64,000 nt of DNA, from assembly GCA_050289485.1 (NCBI GenBank), contig JBNKFV010000003.1, positions 60,680-124,679 on the forward strand. The letters are read 5' to 3'. Below the pieces are notes generated by a model. That model did not search any database and had not been told where the DNA came from. It saw only the letters and a program-made list of their open reading frames with translations. How positions within the stretch are numbered: position 1 is the first letter of the stretch; each line of letters begins with the position of its first letter. Position numbers and translations under genes: made by a program. Shown here in pieces: positions 24,950-33,513 of this stretch. Source of the DNA: JBNKFV01 sp050289485. Its GTDB lineage: Bacteria > Pseudomonadota > Gammaproteobacteria > Pseudomonadales > Cellvibrionaceae.

Positions 24950-26257
24950 TCAATGCTCGCTAATGATCAATAATTGATGAGGCGTTTCGCCAATGCCCAC
25001 GGTGTCGCCAACGCTAAGTGTTTGGGTTTGTTTTACTGGTTGGTTGTTGATGGTGATGTCAGCCCCGTTACAGCGCAATGCTAACCTTTGGTCGCGGTAT
25101 TCAATGGTGGCCAGCGTATTGTTGTCAGCGTTGTTTGATAAACTGCCGTCGGCTTGCACATGCCATTGAGGTTTTAAGCGGTAGGCGTTATGCCCCACCA
25201 AAATATGGCTCGCGGATGCTGTTTCTCTTGCGCCTGTTTTAATTTTAACTGTGGCGCTGTTGAGCGGCGTAGCTGGCGTTAGCCGGGTAATAAAGCGAAT
25301 GGTGTCTTGTGGCTGCGCAAGCAATTGTGATGCGCAGGCTTCAGCATTGGTTGGTAAGGCGGATGCATCAATTACGTGGCAGGCAGCGATATTTTGCAGA
25401 GCTGGCATGGCGCCGGGCAATGCAGCAAAACGATCGCTGCAATAAATGGCTTCGGTGCTCGCAAAGCGCTGTTCAATGCGTTGGCGTATACGGTCGTACA
25501 AGCGTGCACTTTTTTCCAACAATGGCGCTGCCAGTAGCGTAATATCGCGATTGTCGAGTGTAATGCGGGCACTGCCATCGTTACCTGGTTGGTTACATTC
25601 GGCAAACCAGTCGAGTAGTTGATTATGCAGCGCTTGCTCGGTTTCTGCTTTGTGCAGCGGGTTGAACCGGGTTTGCTGGATAAATTGTTCGGTAACACCT
25701 TGTGCCCAGTGATCGAAAAAATGTACCAGGCCGGTGGCGCCAATAATTTCCAGCTCGCGGCGTTGCAGCGTGTTATCGAGCACCAGTTCGCTGATGACCG
25801 TTTGGTGCAACTGAATATCGATATGAATCCAGCGGTTGTACTGGTGAATATGCTGACATGCCAGTAGGGCGCTGTCGATCATGCCGCCCACGGGTAAAGC
25901 GGCCGATTGAATGATCCCCAACAACAAGGCCAGTTGCTGTTGTGAAAAACTACCGGGCACCGCCAGTACGTGGGGTTGGTCGTGGGCGGCGGCAAGGATA
26001 TGTTGCAAATGGTGATAGGCCAAGTCGGCACGGTGGCGAATATTGTTGGCACTGGTGTTGAGATCATCAAGGCTGAGCTGTTGCCAGAATTGGTGTTCAA
26101 CGGCACTAGGGTGCAGTTTGGCTTGTGCACGGGCGCTATCGCCAAATGTAAGTTGATTGGCGGTAATCCAGGCGTAACCTGGGCTTTGCGCCCGCAAGTC
26201 GGCGCCTTGAAAATAGCGTATGTCGCTGTCGTTGATTTCCAATAGACCTAAGGCCAT
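24950..26257 (-). CDS. Degenerate Hsp70/actin-like protein with C-terminal FHA-like domain
   Basis: This 435-residue protein has no signal peptide. The N-terminal part keeps the layout of Hsp70/FtsA-type nucleotide-binding domains (LLEINDSDIRYFQG, then HQFWQQLS, then VLAVPGSFSQQQ and a helix ending in MIDSALLA), but the usual DLGTT phosphate loop is absent. The last 80 residues look like an FHA fold (DITINNQPV, then LSVGDTVGIGE), which normally reads phosphothreonine. It sits between the TolQ-like and vWA genes. It may be a cytoplasmic regulator or assembly factor of the membrane complex. Assignment rests on pattern only. Confidence 0.65.
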   Translation of the reverse strand: MALGLLEINDSDIRYFQGADLRAQSPGYAWITANQLTFGDSARAQAKLHPSAVEHQFWQQLSLDDLNTSANNIRHRADLAYHHLQHILAAAHDQPHVLAVPGSFSQQQLALLLGIIQSAALPVGGMIDSALLACQHIHQYNRWIHIDIQLHQTVISELVLDNTLQRRELEIIGATGLVHFFDHWAQGVTEQFIQQTRFNPLHKAETEQALHNQLLDWFAECNQPGNDGSARITLDNRDITLLAAPLLEKSARLYDRIRQRIEQRFASTEAIYCSDRFAALPGAMPALQNIAACHVIDASALPTNAEACASQLLAQPQDTIRFITRLTPATPLNSATVKIKTGARETASASHILVGHNAYRLKPQWHVQADGSLSNNADNNTLATIEYRDQRLALRCNGADITINNQPVKQTQTLSVGDTVGIGETPHQLLIISEH

Positions 26258-26293
26258 AACTACATTGCTCTATAAAAACCCATTAATAGTCTG

Positions 26294-27091
26294 TTAGCCG
26301 ACGGTGAGATAGCGCAATAATTTGCGGTCACCATATTGCTGTGAATCGAGCACCACTCGCTCTTGCGCAAGCTGCAGCTGATGCGTAAAAAACATAATGA
26401 CAATACTGATAATTAAGGCAATAAACGTTGAGTTAAAGGCAACGCCCAAACTCACCGTTACACCGGCAATATCACCTTCAACCGCTTTATGTGCTTGTCC
26501 CAATGCTTCACCAATACCCCGCACCGTACCGATAAACCCTATTGAAGGAATCGCCCAGGTAATATAGCGCACCATCGCCAGCTCGCTGTCGAGGCGTTCC
26601 GATTCGGCTTCGCAGGTATCTTTAATTGCTGCTGCGGCTTCGCCGACGTTGCGCGAGGTTCCAAAGCGTTGCAGTGCCGTGAGTAGGGCGCGAGGCATTA
26701 AACGGTTTTGTTGGTCTTCGGGCAGGGCTTGCAGCGGTCGCGATAGGTCGCGGGCATCTTCGGGTAATACGCTACTCCCGTCGCTAACGTTCAGCAGCGA
26801 GTGTTGCAGCAGATGGCGTTCGGCCATCACTTCACGAGCTTTGTAACTCATAATAGCCAGCGCCCAGAGCATTAAAATAAAACAGGATTCCTGTTCGTAA
26901 TCTTTTATCACCACAAACAGCGAGCGCTCTACTACGTAAGCTTCACCGGTCTGCTGCCTTTCCAGTTGTTGTTGCAGTAGAAAGTCGGCGTTGGGGCGAA
27001 CCAGGGTGACATAAATGGCATGCACGATAATCACGGCCAGTAACAGGGAAAAAAGCTGGTAGATGAATTCTGTATGGGTCCGGCGTTGCAT
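26294..27091 (-). CDS. MotA/TolQ/ExbB-family proton channel protein
   Basis: This 265-residue inner-membrane protein has hydrophobic segments near 13-31, 68-85, 172-190 and 205-235. The conserved channel region IPSIGFIGTVRGIGEAL followed by GVTVSLGVAFNSTFIAL is the MotA/TolQ/ExbB signature, where two helices line the proton path. No TolR or ExbD gene is adjacent; the downstream vWA proteins have the matching topology instead. The family forms pentamers around a dimer of the partner protein and converts proton flow into rotation. That energy role is inferred here. Confidence 0.88.
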   Translation of the reverse strand: MQRRTHTEFIYQLFSLLLAVIIVHAIYVTLVRPNADFLLQQQLERQQTGEAYVVERSLFVVIKDYEQESCFILMLWALAIMSYKAREVMAERHLLQHSLLNVSDGSSVLPEDARDLSRPLQALPEDQQNRLMPRALLTALQRFGTSRNVGEAAAAIKDTCEAESERLDSELAMVRYITWAIPSIGFIGTVRGIGEALGQAHKAVEGDIAGVTVSLGVAFNSTFIALIISIVIMFFTHQLQLAQERVVLDSQQYGDRKLLRYLTVG

Positions 27092-27115
27092 GGTCGGTCC
27101 TTATGGTTGATTCGG

Positions 27116-27361
27116 TTAAATATCGGTGGGAAACGACACCGATAAATCTTCAGAAATTTCTTCGGTTGGCGTAAAGGTACTGTCACTGACTACGCCCGTA
27201 TTTTTGTCATTGGTTTTACTTTGCTCTTTTTGGTTGCTGCCTTGCTGTTGGCTGCTATCGGCTTCCTCTTCTGCGCTCTGTGCCCAGGCCGTTGTGCCAG
27301 CACCACTGATCAGCGCAAACGCGATCAGGGGAAACACCAGAAACTTGCATGTGTGACGCAT
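27116..27361 (-). CDS. Small secreted protein of the vWA/TolQ-like operon
   Basis: This 81-residue protein has a signal peptide (FLVFPLIAFALISGAGTTAWA). The mature part is very polar, with AEEEADSSQQQGSN and repeated Gln, Ser and Glu, and looks disordered. Its start overlaps the stop of the PEGA-SUMF1 gene (TAATG), which supports translation. A short acidic periplasmic peptide between the PEGA-SUMF1 and TolQ-like genes could be a linker or regulator. No family recognised. Confidence 0.65.
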   Translation of the reverse strand: MRHTCKFLVFPLIAFALISGAGTTAWAQSAEEEADSSQQQGSNQKEQSKTNDKNTGVVSDSTFTPTEEISEDLSVSFPTDI

Positions 27362-29496
27362 TATTCTTGCCCTCCGTTATCGGTGTTACCATCAACAAAC
27401 CGGGCTACGCGAAAACCGACATCGTAACGTTTGTCGATCCCGTAATCGCGAAACGACAGGCGTAAATCGGTCACGGTGCCGTGGGCCCAACTGTTGCCGC
27501 GTATCACGTGATAATCCCCACTTTCTGGCCCTAGAGGGTTTTTCTCTACCTTTAACGACAGGCCAGAACTAATACCGTAATAATCGGTGAGCCATTCGGC
27601 TACGTTCCCGGAGAGATCATACAGACCGTGTTGATCGGGTGGGAAACTGCCTACGGGTGCGGTAACCGCGTAGCCATCGTTGTAGTCAGCTTGAATATAG
27701 CCGAGCAGAGGTGCGCTCTGGCGATCGGCAATATTAAGTGGCTTGCCGGTAATCGGTAACTGCTCGCCCCAAGCATATTTTTTCATAGTGCCATTGTCGA
27801 ACCGGGCGAGCCATGTCCATTCCACTTCTGTCGGCAATCGATAGCCTGTTGAAGCGGGATTGATGCCGGTAATTTTGTCTTTTTCTACGGTGTAAAACAG
27901 TGGCAGGCCTTCCTGTTCCGACAACCAGTTGCAGTAGCGAGCGGCTTGATTCCAGCTGATGTTCGTTACCGGGTTTTGCTCGTTATTGAGACTTTTGCCT
28001 TTAACATGGCCTGACGAATGAAATGTTTCGAAGCGACGATATTGGGCATTAGTTACCTCATGCAGGCCAATGTAAAACGCGCGGGTAAGTTCAACTTCGC
28101 GCAGTGCTTCGTTGGCACGGCGGCCTTGCTCGCGGCGCGACGAGCCCATGGTAAAGCGCACATCGGGGCGGAACAGTTTGAGTTGCTGGCCTGCTGGTGA
28201 TTTGATCATGGGAGGAATTTTGTCCCACTTGGCTTCTTCAGCGGTACGCAGTGTAGCGATTACCTGTTGTTGCAAACCGGGGCGGGGGGTTACGTTAGCA
28301 ATATAGTCTTCGTAACCCTCTTGTTTCACCACAATGCGATGGCTGCGCGCTGGCAATTGTATCGTTTGCCCGGTTCGCCCCATTAACCGGCCATCAACGT
28401 AAACCAGGGCGTTGGCTGGCTGCGAGGTAATGGCCACATCACCCACGAGGGGCTGTAGTCTAATAGACACACTGGACTCTTCGCCCGAGGTAATCTGCAG
28501 CGTTTTGTTGGCAGGCTGGTAGCCGTCTTTAAACAGCAGTACTTGATGGGGGGTATTGGGCGTAAGCGCCAGCTCAAGTGGTGTGGTACCGTAGAATTTG
28601 CCGTTTACTGTAACGCTGGCCTCTGAGGGCGAACTGGTCACGTTAATTAAGCCATCCGCTTTGCTCAGGGTAATATCGGTAAAACGCTGGGCTTTACCGG
28701 CCTCGATATCCACTTGTTGCTGCCAGCGTTTGTAACCAGCCGCTTTTACACTGAGTTGATGCGTGCCTTCCAACAGCTCCACAGTGGCGGGTGTTTGCCC
28801 AATCAGGGTGTCACTACTGTAAATGTCAGCCCCGGCAGGGGTAGATTGCAGGGTTACCTCTGCCCACGCAGGCTCAAGGTTAACGTTTAGGGTTTGGGTA
28901 GTGTCGCGGCCTTCAATCGTAATAGCGGTATTGAAGTCTTTATAGCGCTCGTGGCGCAAACTTAGCGAGTGTTCTCCAGCGGGAATATTTTGCACAGTGC
29001 TTTCACTGGTGCCGATGAGTTTATCATCTATCCAAACATCGACAATTACGTTGTCTTCGGTAACAAGGTCGAGGTGGCCGGGTAGGGGTGTCAGCGCGAA
29101 TCCATAGTTCTGATTTTGCGCATCGCTCACCGTTAGTTCAGTGGTTAATGGATAATATCCGGGCGCGGAGAGTGCGAGCTGATAGGTCTGTTCGCGCAGC
29201 AGGTAATGGTTACCCATTTTGAATTGCAAACCACCCTCAATGGCGACGGTGGCTGTATTCGGTACGGGTTTGATCACTACCGATTTGGCGCTAAAGAGAT
29301 ACCAGATAATGGCAAGCGCCACCAATAAAGTAGCCGTTAACCCGATTTGCCAAGGCTTTAGGCTGAAACCCTTCCCTTGTTTATGTTGATCGGCCGGAGC
29401 AAAGTCGATGGGCTGAATAATTATGCCATCGGCGTTTTGATCGCCGTTATGGTCGTTTGCCTCGTGCTTGCGGGGGCCAGACTCGTCAGCCGTCAT
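27361..29496 (-). CDS. Multi-PEGA protein with C-terminal SUMF1/FGE-like domain
   Basis: This 711-residue protein has a cytoplasmic N-terminus of about 48 residues, a transmembrane segment (QIGLTATLLVALAIIWYLF), then five PEGA-type beta repeats (for example NVTSSPSEASVTVNGKFYG and ITSQPANALVYVDGRLMGR). The C-terminal 270 residues are a formylglycine-generating-enzyme-like (SUMF1) domain: NISWNQAARYCNWL, GYRLPTEVEWTWLAR, YDLSGNVAEWLTD. A paired catalytic Cys motif is not evident, so it is more likely a ligand-binding than a sulfatase-activating version. PEGA domains often bind cell-surface layers, so it probably forms the periplasmic part of the complex. Confidence 0.85.
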   Translation of the reverse strand: MTADESGPRKHEANDHNGDQNADGIIIQPIDFAPADQHKQGKGFSLKPWQIGLTATLLVALAIIWYLFSAKSVVIKPVPNTATVAIEGGLQFKMGNHYLLREQTYQLALSAPGYYPLTTELTVSDAQNQNYGFALTPLPGHLDLVTEDNVIVDVWIDDKLIGTSESTVQNIPAGEHSLSLRHERYKDFNTAITIEGRDTTQTLNVNLEPAWAEVTLQSTPAGADIYSSDTLIGQTPATVELLEGTHQLSVKAAGYKRWQQQVDIEAGKAQRFTDITLSKADGLINVTSSPSEASVTVNGKFYGTTPLELALTPNTPHQVLLFKDGYQPANKTLQITSGEESSVSIRLQPLVGDVAITSQPANALVYVDGRLMGRTGQTIQLPARSHRIVVKQEGYEDYIANVTPRPGLQQQVIATLRTAEEAKWDKIPPMIKSPAGQQLKLFRPDVRFTMGSSRREQGRRANEALREVELTRAFYIGLHEVTNAQYRRFETFHSSGHVKGKSLNNEQNPVTNISWNQAARYCNWLSEQEGLPLFYTVEKDKITGINPASTGYRLPTEVEWTWLARFDNGTMKKYAWGEQLPITGKPLNIADRQSAPLLGYIQADYNDGYAVTAPVGSFPPDQHGLYDLSGNVAEWLTDYYGISSGLSLKVEKNPLGPESGDYHVIRGNSWAHGTVTDLRLSFRDYGIDKRYDVGFRVARFVDGNTDNGGQE

Positions 29497-29510
29497 CGTT
29501 GTGTATTTCC

Positions 29511-31013
29511 CTAGCCATTAGCAATTTTTTCTTCGCACTGAATCACAATGACCGGTGCGGTTTTAATACCTGCTTCTAACACAAATTCTTTACGTACATC
29601 ACGATAACCCTCGCGAGTGCCTACCAACGTGTATTTACCCGGCGTCAGGTTCATGGCGTGTTCGGTAAAGGTACCAAGTTCGCCCACACGATAGAGGATA
29701 ACCTTGGTTTGTGCGTCTGATTTTAGTTGCACGGCCACGGGTACGCGAGCAAGTTCGATGGCTTGCGCCAGCTGCTGCGCCTGGGCCTGTGCAACGGGCC
29801 CTGGTGATGGCAAACCGCGCAGATCACTGAGTAAGGTTTGCGCGTAGCGATAGACTTTATCGCTTTGTAGTTTGGTTGGGTTGTCCAAAATATCTTGAAT
29901 ATTGTTGTGTAAGGTCAGGCGGGTTTCGCTGCGAATTTGACCAATCTTTGCGCTAACAACATTTCTGTCTAGCGCCAGCGCTGCGTCGTAGTGTGTTACT
30001 GCCTCTTGCCATTGTTCTTTCCGCTCAAATGCCTGGGCTTGCTCCAGTTGCTGACTAATACGAAATTGCTGCTGCTGATTTTGTGCCTGCGCCAGTGCGT
30101 GTTGTGCATCAGCGGCATCAGGCTTGAGAGCCAACGCCTGCTTAAAGGCTTTTTGTGCTCGTGCAAATTGGTTGTCAGCCAGTGCACTAAACCCCTTCGA
30201 CATGGCTTCAGTAAAATCACGTTCAATAATCAGTTGTTTGATTTCAGTAAGTCGGGTTTGAGCCTGTTCACTACTGGGGTCTTTCGCTAATGCTGCCAGA
30301 TAGTGTTCTTTAGCAGTGTCGTAATCATTGTTTGCCTCGGCGAGCTGGCCTTGCTTTAACAGGCTTTGTACATCGGTAAGCACCATTGCCCGTTGCAGTC
30401 CAACTTGCGCAGCCTCACGGTTCGAATCAATTTTTAAGGCCAGCGTATAGGCTGCGATTGCTACATCTGCATCGCCGGCATCAAGGGCCGTATCGCCTCG
30501 GCTTAGCGCCGCTTCGAAGGCGGCGGGTGCTTGTTCGTTAATGGCTTTAAACTGGACAAGGGTGTCGTTGTAGGCCTGTTTGGCTTGTTCAAATTCGCGG
30601 CTGCGATAAAATTCGTCACCCCGCTGTGCCGTTGCCAATGCCGCTTTATAGGCGCTGTTAGCCCATTGGCTAACCTCCTGCTTTTCCAGCTGTTCTTGCT
30701 GGCTCAACAGTTTGGCGAGAATGTCTTGTGTTTTGCGGCGTTCGCGGGCAACTTGGGCATCATTCCAGGGTGACTCCAACGGTTTTGCCGCAGGCGTACC
30801 ACTGGCGGTGTTTTCTGTACGGGTTGCATCGGGTTGCTGTGAGGTGGCAGATACCAGTGGGCCGGCATTTTGCACCCAGCGGGGTAATACAATAAATACC
30901 ACCAGTAGCAGGGCGACCAAGCCAGCTAAGGCAGCCAGTGCTTTAGGGTTTTGCCGCAGCGTGGTGGGTGTATCAGAGTCGGGCAATGGTGCTTTGTTGG
31001 TATCGTCTTGCAT
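29511..31013 (-). CDS. TPR protein with membrane anchor and C-terminal PEGA domain
   Basis: This 500-residue protein has a short cytoplasmic tail, a transmembrane segment (ALAALAGLVALLLVVFIVL), then coiled-coil and TPR repeats (REFEQAKQAYNDTL, GDADVAIAAYTLALKID, NDYDTAKEHYLAALAKD, NQFARAQKAFKQALALKP, EQWQEAVTHYDAALALD). The last 70 residues form a PEGA-like domain (LTPGKYTLVGTREGYRDVR). The anchor followed by a large periplasmic part mirrors the next gene, and the shared PEGA module suggests the two interact. It lies 14 bp upstream of the PEGA-SUMF1 gene. Confidence 0.83.
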   Translation of the reverse strand: MQDDTNKAPLPDSDTPTTLRQNPKALAALAGLVALLLVVFIVLPRWVQNAGPLVSATSQQPDATRTENTASGTPAAKPLESPWNDAQVARERRKTQDILAKLLSQQEQLEKQEVSQWANSAYKAALATAQRGDEFYRSREFEQAKQAYNDTLVQFKAINEQAPAAFEAALSRGDTALDAGDADVAIAAYTLALKIDSNREAAQVGLQRAMVLTDVQSLLKQGQLAEANNDYDTAKEHYLAALAKDPSSEQAQTRLTEIKQLIIERDFTEAMSKGFSALADNQFARAQKAFKQALALKPDAADAQHALAQAQNQQQQFRISQQLEQAQAFERKEQWQEAVTHYDAALALDRNVVSAKIGQIRSETRLTLHNNIQDILDNPTKLQSDKVYRYAQTLLSDLRGLPSPGPVAQAQAQQLAQAIELARVPVAVQLKSDAQTKVILYRVGELGTFTEHAMNLTPGKYTLVGTREGYRDVRKEFVLEAGIKTAPVIVIQCEEKIANG

Positions 31014-31118
31014 AATCTCGCCGGGTAGTCAGAGCCTGTTTACACTAATTTGGATGAGTCTGTTGTGGCTAAAAAGTCGCCAAGTTCCAACAGTAGGCAC
31101 TTTAGGCGAGGCGCCAGG

Positions 31119-32312
31119 TTACTGTGCGCCTGTGTCTATTTTATAGATATCCAGTAAAATTTTTCGCCACTGTTCGTATTGGTTTTCTACCGTTCCCGAT
31201 AAGGTAATGGTGCGGTCTTCAAGTTCAATAATCTGGGGTTCTATGCTGGTTTCCAGCGAGCTGCCAAGTTCCAGCAGCGCTTCAGCATGCATTTTGGCTT
31301 CGGCATTTTTGTCGAAGCCACTTTTGATCAGGTAGCCACCACCCACAATGGCCACTTGTCCGGCGGCGCGGGCAGCACCGTTGTCGGTTCCGGCACCCAT
31401 TACACCACCTACCACAGCGGCAATACCGGCGATAGTGCGTGCACGGGCACTGCGTTTCATGTCGCGCAGGGTAATCACTTCGTCGTAGCTTTCACCGCGC
31501 CATTCCAAGTAGGGTTTGGTCATTTCTTCGGCGAAGGTGTTGTAGTACTCCTGTAGAGTATCGACATACAGATAATCGCGCTCGCGAATTTTGCGAATCC
31601 GTTGCAGCATAGGATCGTTTTCGGCAGGCAGGCGTTTAATTTCATAGGTACCATCTTTTTTGGTGGTGATGTGTTCGCCAAACGCCTGCGGCGAAAAACT
31701 CTCGGCAAATTTAAGCTCGGCAATGGTGCGAATACGGGCAATATCGTTGGCTTTCAATGTTTTTTTGTAGTCGTAAATGTCGTTAGCGATGCGGTTGTAT
31801 AAGCCCTGAAAAGGCTCTTTTTTGGGTACCCGTTTGGGGTCGTAGGCATAGCGGCTGGCGAGCTCTTCGTATTGTTTATCGAACCAGTGGTTGCCACTGA
31901 CATCACGCACGCTGATATCGACGATAAGCAGCTCACCGTCGGACTGCACTATTTCCCCCGACACAATCACATCGACAACCACGGTATCATTGGGAATCAT
32001 ACGTACTGCGCCCCAAGCAGCGCTGGTTTGCATGGCTTGCACCAAGTGGTAGGGCATAAACCGGGATTCTGCTTTGCGAATTTCCGGGAATACGACGGCG
32101 TCTTTTTGATCGTCAATGTTATCGAGGCCAGGGTTAAACGGCAGTATGCCAACATCAAGTAACTGCTCTTCGGCAATTTCCTGAGTTTCCATTTCCAGTG
32201 GCTCAACGGCCGTTGTTTTCACCACGGTATTGGTACAGCCGGTCAATGCTAGCCAGAGCATGGCCAGCAAGACGGGAAACAGACGTTGTGGTGTGCGGCT
32301 TGATTTCACCAT
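31119..32312 (-). CDS. Lipoprotein with C-terminal glycine-zipper segment (vWA/TolQ-like operon)
   Basis: This 397-residue protein has a lipoprotein signal (WLALTGC). The middle part contains VGILPFNPGLDN, a long acidic/aromatic region with repeated Tyr and Glu, and SGEIVQSDGELLIVDISVRD, as in outer-membrane lipoproteins that assemble into rings. Near the C-terminus a Gly/Ala-rich hydrophobic segment (IAGIAAVVGGVMGAG) could insert in a membrane. A resemblance to CsgG-type secretion lipoproteins is weak and not claimed. It is followed by the TPR-PEGA gene and probably forms the outer-membrane end of the assembly. Confidence 0.75.
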   Translation of the reverse strand: MVKSSRTPQRLFPVLLAMLWLALTGCTNTVVKTTAVEPLEMETQEIAEEQLLDVGILPFNPGLDNIDDQKDAVVFPEIRKAESRFMPYHLVQAMQTSAAWGAVRMIPNDTVVVDVIVSGEIVQSDGELLIVDISVRDVSGNHWFDKQYEELASRYAYDPKRVPKKEPFQGLYNRIANDIYDYKKTLKANDIARIRTIAELKFAESFSPQAFGEHITTKKDGTYEIKRLPAENDPMLQRIRKIRERDYLYVDTLQEYYNTFAEEMTKPYLEWRGESYDEVITLRDMKRSARARTIAGIAAVVGGVMGAGTDNGAARAAGQVAIVGGGYLIKSGFDKNAEAKMHAEALLELGSSLETSIEPQIIELEDRTITLSGTVENQYEQWRKILLDIYKIDTGAQ

Positions 32313-32363
32313 TTACATTCTCGCTTTGTGATGGATCTGTTCGTGATGCCCAATGCTCAGACC

Positions 32364-33464
32364 CTAGCTTTGATTCTTTTTGTACTTTCGGTATTCATCC
32401 CAAAGTTTTTCCCGTAGCTCGGGATCGGTTTCCCGCATGGCCGCTTCACGAATTTGTCGGGCAACTACGTCGTCATCATCGCCACTGGGAATATCCGCAG
32501 GCGGTGCAGCGGCAGCCTGAGTATTGTCGTATTCACCCTGGCGATTGTCACCGGGGCCAGCCGGCCGGGTGCCGCCACCACTGGCGGTAGACGCGTAGCC
32601 ATCATTGGTTCCACCGTAGCCGTTGCCTTCTGACTCGTCGCCGGTACCGGCTTCATCATAAGGCGTACCGCTGTAAGCCTCTTCGACGGCCTGTTCACTG
32701 CCTTCTTGGTTGCGTCGGTCGAGTACATAGCCGCGCTCACGCAGAATCATACCATCGTAAGTCGACATAGAGTCGTTAAGCACGGTTTCCATTTTTTCGA
32801 GCTGCTCTCCACGACTCATGGGCGGCTCGGCGCCTGCGCTACCACCTGCATCGCCAGCGCTGCTGTTTGTGGATGACGATGCCGCAGAAGCACTGCTGGG
32901 TTGTTCATCGGAAAAATCAATATCGTCGGTGGGGGTGCCATCGCTAGACAGGGTGCTATCTTCAGTGCCTTCTTGTCCACTGCTGGCAGTGCTACTGTTT
33001 TGATCGGTGTTGTCAGCGTTACTGCCGCCGGCGCCAGTCTCCCAGGGGGTTGGGTCCTGATAAACATCGCTGGTGCGTCCAGTCGGGCCTGTATCACCGG
33101 CGCCGCTGTGTTGGCGGCTGTTGCTGTTACTGCTGCTGGAGGACGATGCGCGTTGGTTACCCGAGTCGCCGGCACTGCTGGAGGTGTTTGAAGAGGGCAT
33201 TGATGCACTGGGCATGCTGGCTGTCGGACCACCGGTTGTGGGCATGCTGGCGCCTGTTGAAGGCATGCTGGCGCCAGTGCTACCACTGGAATTGCTCGCT
33301 GATTTGCTGCGGGATGATCCCGAGCTGCTGGAGCTGCTGGAGCTGCTGGAGCTACTCGACGAGCTGGCAGATGGGGTTGAGGGTTGCGACTGCGACGATT
33401 GTGTTTTGCAGCCTGTTATGGCGGCTGCAACTAAAATCAGAACGATAGCGTGGGTTGTCTTCAT
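32364..33464 (-). CDS. Serine-rich low-complexity lipoprotein
   Basis: The start at 33464 gives MKTTHAIVLILVAAAITGC, a short lipoprotein signal, followed by a run of about 15 serines and a long Ser/Gly/Asn/Thr-rich, probably disordered, stretch. The last 100 residues are more ordered and charged (DDVVARQIREAAMRETDPEL). Three perfect 9-bp direct repeats (33322-33348) encode part of the Ser run. The frame is open upstream to 33575, but that part lacks a signal. Such proteins often work as flexible tethers from the outer membrane; here it lies between the TonB_C and lipoprotein genes. Confidence 0.72.
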   Translation of the reverse strand: MKTTHAIVLILVAAAITGCKTQSSQSQPSTPSASSSSSSSSSSSSSSSGSSRSKSASNSSGSTGASMPSTGASMPTTGGPTASMPSASMPSSNTSSSAGDSGNQRASSSSSSNSNSRQHSGAGDTGPTGRTSDVYQDPTPWETGAGGSNADNTDQNSSTASSGQEGTEDSTLSSDGTPTDDIDFSDEQPSSASAASSSTNSSAGDAGGSAGAEPPMSRGEQLEKMETVLNDSMSTYDGMILRERGYVLDRRNQEGSEQAVEEAYSGTPYDEAGTGDESEGNGYGGTNDGYASTASGGGTRPAGPGDNRQGEYDNTQAAAAPPADIPSGDDDDVVARQIREAAMRETDPELREKLWDEYRKYKKNQS

Positions 33465-33513
33465 ACTAACTTTACCTGCCTGTTGGCGCGCCCCTGCGAT
33501 ATTACGTCTGGCA

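Noticed and set aside
27361..29496. Active formylglycine-generating enzyme
   Set aside because: The SUMF1 fold is clear, but the paired catalytic cysteines are not evident and no sulfatase is near.
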